Shown here: positions 26,588 to 33,280 of the stretch, one piece after another
Layout: each line of letters begins with the position of its first letter
How positions within the stretch are numbered: the first letter of the stretch is position 1
NCBI GenBank assembly: GCA_947176335.1
Contig: CAMWQE010000005.1
Span: 1 to 33,280 of the forward strand
Direction of reading: 5' to 3'
DNA from: an uncultured Porphyromonadaceae bacterium
GTDB taxonomy: Bacteria > Bacteroidota > Bacteroidia > Bacteroidales > Muribaculaceae
DNA: 33,280 nt
Notes under the pieces: generated by a model
What the model was told of the DNA's origin: nothing
The model's database searches: none
Seen by the model: only the letters and a program-made list of their open reading frames with translations
Made by a program: the position numbers and the translations under genes

Positions 26588-28054
26588 TTAGGAGTGTTGC
26601 TTCCATTTTTCCAGCGTAAACAGGAATTCCAATCCCCCTTCAGTGCGGTTGTGCACTGAAATCGTGCCGCCAAGTGCCTCAATGGTATTCTTCACAATCG
26701 GCAGCCCCAGACCTGTGCCACCGCTTTTGCGTGAGCGTCCGGCATCAATTCGATAGAATCTTTCAAACAGGTGCGGGAGATGTTCGGGAGCAACTCCGGT
26801 ACCATTGTCATAGAAGCTGAAAGTGTAATGGTTCTCGGAGTCTATAATCATTTGAATCCCCATTTCTGTTCCATGGGAGTATTGTGCGGCGTTCTTGATG
26901 AGATTGGATACGAGCCCTGTGAGCAGGTTGGAGTTTCCACGGACCACGCAGTCAAGTGGGATATCATAGTTGAACTTCATGTTGCCCGCCAGTCCGGAAA
27001 TCCGGAGGTCATTTTCTATGGCAAACACAAGGTCATGGAAGTCCACCTCTGATACCGGGATGTTGTTGGCTCCATCCTCAAGCAGGGTTATAGCTCCCAC
27101 ATCGCTCAACAGATTGCACAGCCTCTCCACATTTTCATGGGTGCGGTTCAGGAAGTGGGTTCTTGTTGCCTCGTCCATTCCGGGATTTGTCCTGATGGTT
27201 TCAAGATAACCGCGGATAACCCCTATAGGTGTTTTCAACTCATGGTTGATGTTGTTGGTGAGCTGCTTCTTGATTCTTGCTTTCTCTTCAACAGCATGAA
27301 TTGCTATGCTGTGCTCCTTTTCGCTCCTTTTTACCGCTTCATCCTTTTCGTGGTAGATTTTGATAATCTGGCGGGAAATGTCACCTAACTCGTCATGCGG
27401 GAATTTGCTGACATCATAGTCAACATCGCCTTCTGCCGCTTTTTCCGCGAAATCGCGTAGCAGGGTGACATTTCGCGTGAGAAACCTGGTTGAGAAATAG
27501 CAGAGGAGTGTGACGATTATCACCATTATGACTATGGCAATCCACACGGGGGTTGCGGATAGCGCGTCGCTGAGGCTTACTGTATATGGGGCTGATGCGT
27601 GAACGTAAATTTTACCGTCCTGGCTGCGTTTTGCCAGGGAGTAGTTCATGCTGTCCTTATCTTTGGTGACAGATTCACCTTTTCCTTTCTCTTCAGCCTC
27701 ACGAAACTCTGGACGGGTAGCGGCATCGGAATAATCCTGCAATATGGGGAGCCCGGCGCTGTATTCGAGTTTGCCATTCTGGCTGTCGTACACGGCAACA
27801 GATGCCTCAGACAATAATTTGCCGTCAAAATATATGCCGATGAAGTTCATGAACTGCCTCATGTCCTCATCTCTTTCGTATGCGACAATGAGTCTTTCGC
27901 AGACAAATTCAAGTTGGTTTCTTATGTTCTCTGTCCGTGCGTCGACCTCACGTTTGTAGAAATAGAAGAAAACAACTGCAATTGTTGCCCACAGCAACCC
28001 CAGAATGGGGAAGAACTGCCGCCATTGGTAACTAAACCGTCTCTTTGAATCCAT
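26588..28054 (-). CDS. Sensor histidine kinase with HAMP domain
   Basis: Two TM segments, HAMP region, H-box NHELKTPIGVIRGYLE, GTGLGLPIVKNTIEALGG; overlaps the response regulator by 23 nt. Confidence 0.94.
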   Translation of the reverse strand: MDSKRRFSYQWRQFFPILGLLWATIAVVFFYFYKREVDARTENIRNQLEFVCERLIVAYERDEDMRQFMNFIGIYFDGKLLSEASVAVYDSQNGKLEYSAGLPILQDYSDAATRPEFREAEEKGKGESVTKDKDSMNYSLAKRSQDGKIYVHASAPYTVSLSDALSATPVWIAIVIMVIIVTLLCYFSTRFLTRNVTLLRDFAEKAAEGDVDYDVSKFPHDELGDISRQIIKIYHEKDEAVKRSEKEHSIAIHAVEEKARIKKQLTNNINHELKTPIGVIRGYLETIRTNPGMDEATRTHFLNRTHENVERLCNLLSDVGAITLLEDGANNIPVSEVDFHDLVFAIENDLRISGLAGNMKFNYDIPLDCVVRGNSNLLTGLVSNLIKNAAQYSHGTEMGIQMIIDSENHYTFSFYDNGTGVAPEHLPHLFERFYRIDAGRSRKSGGTGLGLPIVKNTIEALGGTISVHNRTEGGLEFLFTLEKWKQHS

Positions 28055-28742
28055 AACCGAATCCCAGTCGGGTAACTATGTTATTGCCGTAGGTACCTAT
28101 TTTCTTGCGCAGTCTGGCAATATTGGTGTCGATGGTACGGTTTGTAACAACCACATCGCTGTCCCACACCACCTTGATGATTTCTTCTCTTGAATAAATC
28201 CTGTTTCGATGCGTAAGAAGGAAAAGAAGGATGTCAAATTCTGTTTTTGTGAGATTCACTTCATTGCCGTTCAGATAGCATAACTTCTCGTTGCGGTCAA
28301 TTCTCAGGTTCTCAAAAGTGATGTCCGGTTCATATTCGGCATCAGGTAGCGCAGGCTGTGAATTGCGCTTGGGATTGCTTCTGCGCAGCACTGCCCTTAC
28401 CCTTGCAAGCACTTCCGATATTACAAATGGTTTTGTAATGTAGTCATCCGCTCCTATATCCAGTCCCATAACAGTGTCATCCTCTCCGGATAGCGCGGAG
28501 CAGAAGATAAACGGGATATGCTCTATGGCGGAATTGGTGCGTACTCTGTTCGCGAAGTCAAAACCGCTGAGACGTTCCATCATGATATCCACTATCATCA
28601 GTGAATACTCAGACAGGTCAAGTGAGAGTGCCTCTTCGGCGCTGTAGCAGCAATCAACTTCGTAGCCCTCCTTCTCAAGGTTGAATTTGAGAATCTCGCA
28701 GAGTGCTTCCTCATCGTCAATCACCAGAATTTTTGTTCTCAT
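28032..28742 (-). CDS. OmpR/PhoB family response regulator
   Basis: Receiver VIDDEEALCE...LMIVDIMME...DYITKPF; winged-helix C-terminus LTKTEFDILLFLLTHRNRIYSREEIIKVVW. Confidence 0.95.
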   Translation of the reverse strand: MRTKILVIDDEEALCEILKFNLEKEGYEVDCCYSAEEALSLDLSEYSLMIVDIMMERLSGFDFANRVRTNSAIEHIPFIFCSALSGEDDTVMGLDIGADDYITKPFVISEVLARVRAVLRRSNPKRNSQPALPDAEYEPDITFENLRIDRNEKLCYLNGNEVNLTKTEFDILLFLLTHRNRIYSREEIIKVVWDSDVVVTNRTIDTNIARLRKKIGTYGNNIVTRLGFGYGFKETV

Positions 28743-28843
28743 TCGGGGTTGAGGTTGTGAGTGGAAAAATATTTTAGGGCGTAAAGTTACAAAACCTATG
28801 GGATGATTTTATAATAAAAAATGTTAACGGAAGTATTTCTGTG

Positions 28844-29212
28844 TTAGCTTCTGCGCAAAACCGCCCTGACTCTTGCCAGCACCTGTGATATTACGAAAGG
28901 TTTGGTGATATAGTCATCCGCTCCCTCTTCAAGCCCGTGCACGGTATTGTCCTCATCGGATAATGCTGAACAGAAGATGAAGGGAATATCCTCGGTGACC
29001 GGGTTTTCCCTTACCTTTTCGGCAAAGTCGAATCCGCTTAGGTGCTCCATCATTATGTCTACAATCATGAGATTGTACTGGGTTAGGTCAAGTTCAAGCG
29101 CATCTTCCGCACTATAGCAGCAATCAACTTCATAGCCCTCTCTTTCAAGATTGAATTTGAGAATCTCGCAGAGCGCTTCTTCATCGTCAATTACCAGAAT
29201 CTTAGTTTTCAT
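28844..29212 (-). CDS. Receiver-only response regulator, truncated paralogue of the 28032-28742 regulator
   Basis: Close match to the receiver of the neighbouring regulator, ending LARVRAVLRRS-stop where the neighbour continues into its linker and DNA-binding domain. Start placed at MKTKIL (29212). Confidence 0.88.
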   Translation of the reverse strand: MKTKILVIDDEEALCEILKFNLEREGYEVDCCYSAEDALELDLTQYNLMIVDIMMEHLSGFDFAEKVRENPVTEDIPFIFCSALSDEDNTVHGLEEGADDYITKPFVISQVLARVRAVLRRS

Positions 29213-29254
29213 CAGTGGGTAGGTTAGTGTTCTATTATATATAATGTACGGGTG

Positions 29255-29262
29255 CAAAGGTA
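29255..29262 (-). promoter_or_regulatory. Candidate -7 element upstream of the receiver-only gene
   Basis: Minus strand TACCTTTG matches TAnnTTTG; 43 nt from the start at 29212. Confidence 0.5.
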
Positions 29263-29403
29263 CGACTCAAATTAATGGCATTCAGTTAAAATAAGTTAAT
29301 GGCGTTTTGGGCGCTGAACCAATCTGTCCCTATAATGTTCTAAGTGTATAATTACTATATTTGCACTGTGTTTTTTCATGGTATTAGATTTAAGGTTAAA
29401 AAT

Positions 29404-29439
29404 AAACGGACTGTCGAGATGACAGTCCGTTTGTTTTTT
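29404..29439 (+). terminator. Intrinsic terminator, possibly bidirectional
   Basis: AAACGGACTGTC-gagat-GACAGTCCGTTT (perfect 12-bp stem) followed by GTTTTTTT; the minus-strand side is followed by ATTTTTAA. Confidence 0.85.
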
Positions 29440-29456
29440 TCATATACACCTTAAAT

Positions 29457-29490
29457 AATATAGGGAGCCTGTAACCGGGCTCCCTATATT
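29457..29490 (-). terminator. Hairpin downstream of the DPP III gene, probable terminator
   Basis: AATATAGGGAGCC-tgtaaccg-GGCTCCCTATATT, perfect 13-bp stem, 22 nt after the stop of the 29512-31524 gene. Confidence 0.65.
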
Positions 29491-29511
29491 ATATCTGCAA
29501 TCTTTCTTTGC

Positions 29512-31524
29512 TTACTTGGAGGTAAGGGTTGAGTAATCAGAGGAATATCTCAGCATCTGTGGGATATAATCTTCAGAATACGTTACGGTTATGTCGGTTA
29601 TATTGCCGTTGGTGTCAACCACGGGGGTATAAACCGGGTTTACGAACCCGCGGTAGGGAGCTATGCTCAATGTGGCGTATCTGTCAAGGACCTCTTTATG
29701 GAGTTTCGGGTCAACTTTCACGGCATATTTTTCAACCAGCTTTGCGCCGGCATCATAATCGCCTTCACTCTTGATGCGTTGTATTTCGGCAAGTAGCTGT
29801 CCGAACAAATCGCGCAGGCCCTCATAATCTTTGATATTTACATATGTCTTGCCGTTGATATTGTCAAGGCTGACAATGTTTTTCTCAGCTCCTTTCTCAA
29901 GTACCCATTCAGAAATGAGCTTCCTGTTGCGCATATGAGCCTCTTCAACATCTTTGCCCGGTTCTATCCTCATCAGTTGGGTCATTAATCCGTTGAGGAG
30001 ATATTTGTAGTACTGCGGCTTGTATGCTTCGGGATTGTCGATAAGCCCGAGCTCAACAAGTTTCGGGTCGGCGAGATAATACAGGGCGAAAAGGTCGGCT
30101 CGGGTTTCTTCAAGGGTCGAGCCGTGGGCTTTCAGTGCGTCAGGGTCTACTCCCGGGAGGAGTTTGCCGGATGCGTGGCCGAGGCATTCATGCAGGTCGG
30201 TGTGTAGGTTGTCCGTGATGAAAAGGTATTTGTCCATCATATCCCTCATAGCCGGGTCATTGACAAATTCCTCATTGAATCCGTTGCCATGCGATGCTTC
30301 GTCGTATGCCTGGGTTATATTTTCGATAGTGACGCTTTTAGAACCGTGTGCGGCACGGATCCAGTTCGAGTTAGGCAGGTTTATGCCTATAGGGGTCGCG
30401 GGATATGAATCCCCGGCAAGGATTGCGGCATTGATGACCTTTGCGGTAACTCCTTTCACCTCATCTTTGCGGAAACGGGGATCAACCGGAGAATTAGCTT
30501 CAAACCAATCCGCGTTAGAGCTTATCACTTCCGTGCGATGTGACGCGTCAAGATTCTTGAAATTAACGATTGATTCCCATGCGCCTGTCATTCCGAGAGG
30601 GTCGTCATAGCTTTCGATAAAACCGTTGATGAAGTCTACGCGTGAATCGGTGTCGCCAGTCCAAAGTATGGAGTACTCGTCAAAATCCTTAAGGTCGCCG
30701 GTTGTGTAGAACTTAATCAATGAATCGATAACGGCGCGCTGTTTGTCATTCTCGGCAAATTCAGCTGCCTTTTTTAGGTTTTCAACAATCTTTTCTATCG
30801 CCGGTGAATAAACGCCGCCGATTTTGTAAGTCTGCTCGACAATGTTTCCATTGGCGTCCTTCGCCACCCTTGTGTTCAGTCCGTGCATCACCGGTGTGGT
30901 GTCGGTAGTGTCTTTTCTTGCGGCATAGTATGCTTCCACCTCAGCCTGGGTCACTCCTTCATACAGGTTGTTGGCTGAAGTGAGAATCAAATCCTCCCCC
31001 TCCGCCTGGTTGACTTTCTTTGCCATGAAGCCGGGGTCGAACACCAGTTTTGTAAGGATTTCAATGTTGGCGGGCTTTTGTGCCGCAGGCAATAAAGCTG
31101 TTTGGGCGGTAAAGAAGTCCTGGGTAAATCCGGGGATGAATTTGTCCATCGAATAATGGTGATGTATGCCGTTGCCGAATTCAACCTGCTTGAGATATTT
31201 CTCAAAAGCCTTGAACTGGGTATCATTTTTGTCGCCTGAATAATTTTTGTAAATGTTTTCAAGCAGTGAGCGGAGTTCAAGATTATATTTGTTGTTCTGG
31301 TCCCAAAGGATGTCACGTCCGTGGAGCGCAGCCTCTGTAAGGTAATAAATCAATTTTTTCTGCTGCAAGGGTAGTTCTTCAAATCCCGGGACGCGGTATC
31401 TGAGTACCTCTATGTCAGCAAATCTGTCCACGACATAATTGAAATCGGTCTTGTCTGTAGCCATAGCTGAAGTGGTGACGGCGAGTGCCATTGCGGCTGT
31501 CGCCTTGATAAAAAATGAGTTCAT
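29512..31524 (-). CDS. Dipeptidyl peptidase III-like M49 metallopeptidase
   Basis: M49 motifs HECLGH and EETRADL. Confidence 0.9.
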   Translation of the reverse strand: MNSFFIKATAAMALAVTTSAMATDKTDFNYVVDRFADIEVLRYRVPGFEELPLQQKKLIYYLTEAALHGRDILWDQNNKYNLELRSLLENIYKNYSGDKNDTQFKAFEKYLKQVEFGNGIHHHYSMDKFIPGFTQDFFTAQTALLPAAQKPANIEILTKLVFDPGFMAKKVNQAEGEDLILTSANNLYEGVTQAEVEAYYAARKDTTDTTPVMHGLNTRVAKDANGNIVEQTYKIGGVYSPAIEKIVENLKKAAEFAENDKQRAVIDSLIKFYTTGDLKDFDEYSILWTGDTDSRVDFINGFIESYDDPLGMTGAWESIVNFKNLDASHRTEVISSNADWFEANSPVDPRFRKDEVKGVTAKVINAAILAGDSYPATPIGINLPNSNWIRAAHGSKSVTIENITQAYDEASHGNGFNEEFVNDPAMRDMMDKYLFITDNLHTDLHECLGHASGKLLPGVDPDALKAHGSTLEETRADLFALYYLADPKLVELGLIDNPEAYKPQYYKYLLNGLMTQLMRIEPGKDVEEAHMRNRKLISEWVLEKGAEKNIVSLDNINGKTYVNIKDYEGLRDLFGQLLAEIQRIKSEGDYDAGAKLVEKYAVKVDPKLHKEVLDRYATLSIAPYRGFVNPVYTPVVDTNGNITDITVTYSEDYIPQMLRYSSDYSTLTSK

Positions 31525-31539
31525 ATAATTTAATCTGGG

Positions 31540-32730
31540 TTATTCCACATAGAGTATTAATCCTTTCAGGTATTCGCCTTCCGGGTGGTATATGTTCACA
31601 GGGTGGTCGGCAGGCTGTGTGAGCTGGTGCAGGATGCGTACTTTGCGCCCTGTTTGCGCGCATGCCGAGAAAACGGCGAGGCGGAATTGCTCTCTGGTAA
31701 TAGCCTGCGAACATGAGAAAGTGAAGATTATACCTCCGGGGGCTATTTTCTCAAGGGCTTTCGCATTAAGGCGCTGGTACCCCCTGAGTGCGTTTCTTAT
31801 TGCGGAACGGTGCTTGGCAAAAGCAGGCGGATCAAGTACAATCAGGTCGAAATCCTCTTTCTCCAATGTGGAAAGATACTTGAATGCGTCCTCGGCAACC
31901 GCAATATGGCGCGTGTCTCCGGGAAAATTCAATTCAATGTTTGCCTCGGTGAGATGTACTGCTTTTTCAGAACTGTCTACCGAAACTACTTTTTCGGCAC
32001 CGCCTCGCATTGCGTACACTGAAAAGCCGCCTGTGTAGCAGAACATATTCAGCACCTTCCTCCCGGAGCTGTATTTTTCCAGAAGTGACCGGTTGTCGCG
32101 CTGGTCTACGAAAAATCCGGTCTTTTGACCGCGCAGCCAGTCCACCCGGAATTTTAAACCGTTTTCTATTGCGATGTCAGTGTCGAATCCGCCGATGATA
32201 TATTGGTTCTGCGGGTCGAGGCTTGCCTTGTAGGGGAGAGTGGTCTCAGATTTGTAGTAAACGTTTTTTATCCTGCCGTTTGCCAGTGAGGTCAGCGCCC
32301 GGGCGATGATATTTCTTGCAAAATGCATTCCCGGAGAATGTGCCTGCATCACTGCGGTATTGCCGTAGACATCCACCACGAGTCCGGGCAGGAAATCCCC
32401 CTCTCCATGCACCAGGCGGAACGCATTCTCGGGATTCTCGGTAAGTCCCAGAGTTGAGCGCAGGCTCCATGCGTTTTTAAGGCGGTTTTCATAAAAAAGC
32501 TCATCTATGGCATCTTCGCCGGAGCTTAGCATTCTCACGGCGATGCTGCCGATTTGGTAATGTCCCACTCCGAGCGATTTGCCGCTGCTGGACACCACAC
32601 GCACTGTGTCGCCTTCCTCGATGCCTTCCGGCAGCGCCTCTATCGCACCGGAGAAAACCCACGGGTGGAACCTCTCGAGTGATTCCTCTTTACCACGTTT
32701 CAGTTTTATTGTCTTATATGTATCTGTCAT
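31540..32730 (-). CDS. Class I SAM-dependent rRNA methyltransferase, RlmI-like
   Basis: N-terminal PUA-like region (HPWVFSGAIEALPEGIEEGDTVRV), VLNMFCYTGGFSVYA, DLIVLDPPAFAK, FTFSCSQAI. Confidence 0.9.
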   Translation of the reverse strand: MTDTYKTIKLKRGKEESLERFHPWVFSGAIEALPEGIEEGDTVRVVSSSGKSLGVGHYQIGSIAVRMLSSGEDAIDELFYENRLKNAWSLRSTLGLTENPENAFRLVHGEGDFLPGLVVDVYGNTAVMQAHSPGMHFARNIIARALTSLANGRIKNVYYKSETTLPYKASLDPQNQYIIGGFDTDIAIENGLKFRVDWLRGQKTGFFVDQRDNRSLLEKYSSGRKVLNMFCYTGGFSVYAMRGGAEKVVSVDSSEKAVHLTEANIELNFPGDTRHIAVAEDAFKYLSTLEKEDFDLIVLDPPAFAKHRSAIRNALRGYQRLNAKALEKIAPGGIIFTFSCSQAITREQFRLAVFSACAQTGRKVRILHQLTQPADHPVNIYHPEGEYLKGLILYVE

Positions 32731-33280
32731 TTTATTATCGCTCTGAATAAATCCATTCCATTCGCATATACAAGCAGGAGGAGAAGGAATGCCATGCCGG
32801 CATACTGGGCGTATTCCATCACTTTGTCACTCGGTTTTCTTCTGGTTACAACCTCATAAAGGAGGAACATGACATGGCCGCCGTCAAGTCCGGGAATCGG
32901 AATGATGTTCATGAATGCGAGGGCGACGCTCAAAAAGGCTGTTATCTGCCAGAAGCTGTACCAGTTCCATTTTTCGGGGAAAAGGTTGCCGATTGCTCCG
33001 AATCCGCCGATGCTTTTTGCGCCGTCTGAGGTGAAGACGTATTTCATGGAGCCGACATAGTTGCTCAAAGTGCCTGTGCCGATTTTCCAGCCCTGTGGCA
33101 CTGATTCAAAGATGCCGTATTTCACAGCAACCGTAGGATAAATGTCGGTTATGGGAGCAAGTTGGAATCCGAGTTTGCCGGTCTCGGTAGGAGTAGCGTC
33201 GCTTTTGACCTCTTTGGCGTCGCGGGTGTGCCGTTTAGTGGTAGGGTTGGACGCCCGGGGGAGGAATGGGGGTGTTGGGG
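32727..33280 (-). CDS. rseP: Site-2 protease (RseP-like, M50), C-terminal part; runs off the window
   Basis: FMNIIPIPGLDGGHVMFLLYE (M50 motif). The frame stays open upstream of the predicted start to the window edge (...RASNPTTKRHTRDAKEVKSDATPTETGKLGFQLAPITDIYPTVAVKYG). Overlaps the methyltransferase by 4 nt. Confidence 0.85.
   Translation of the reverse strand, partial: PTPPFLPRASNPTTKRHTRDAKEVKSDATPTETGKLGFQLAPITDIYPTVAVKYGIFESVPQGWKIGTGTLSNYVGSMKYVFTSDGAKSIGGFGAIGNLFPEKWNWYSFWQITAFLSVALAFMNIIPIPGLDGGHVMFLLYEVVTRRKPSDKVMEYAQYAGMAFLLLLLVYANGMDLFRAIIK

Overview
The window reads as a Bacteroidales-type (Muribaculaceae-like) chromosomal segment. That assignment is inferred from TAnnTTTG promoter elements and gene content. 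Almost all genes are on the minus strand. Left to right: a degraded homopolymer contig end; one plus-strand AAA/DUF4143-type ATPase gene flanked by dispersed repeats and preceded by three 33-bp-spaced repeats; a tight four-gene minus-strand operon (12722 to 2164) with a vWA membrane protein, a large FtsZ/tubulin-superfamily protein, a 990-aa membrane protein of unknown function and a membrane-anchored protein with two transglutaminase-like domains; a truncated ECF-sigma-like ORF divergent from that operon; a secA / coiled-coil membrane protein / MgtC-SapB / CPA2 antiporter cluster; a galE / DUF4105 / alkaline-phosphatase-like cluster; a U32 peptidase gene; a histidine kinase/response regulator pair with a tandem receiver-only paralogue; and a site-2-protease (partial) / RlmI-like methyltransferase / DPP III cluster. 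The best candidate for an under-described system is the tubulin-like operon. Its 990-aa protein appears to align around the tubulin-like GTP-binding loop but lacks it, and the first transglutaminase-like domain of its last gene has lost the predicted catalytic cysteine.
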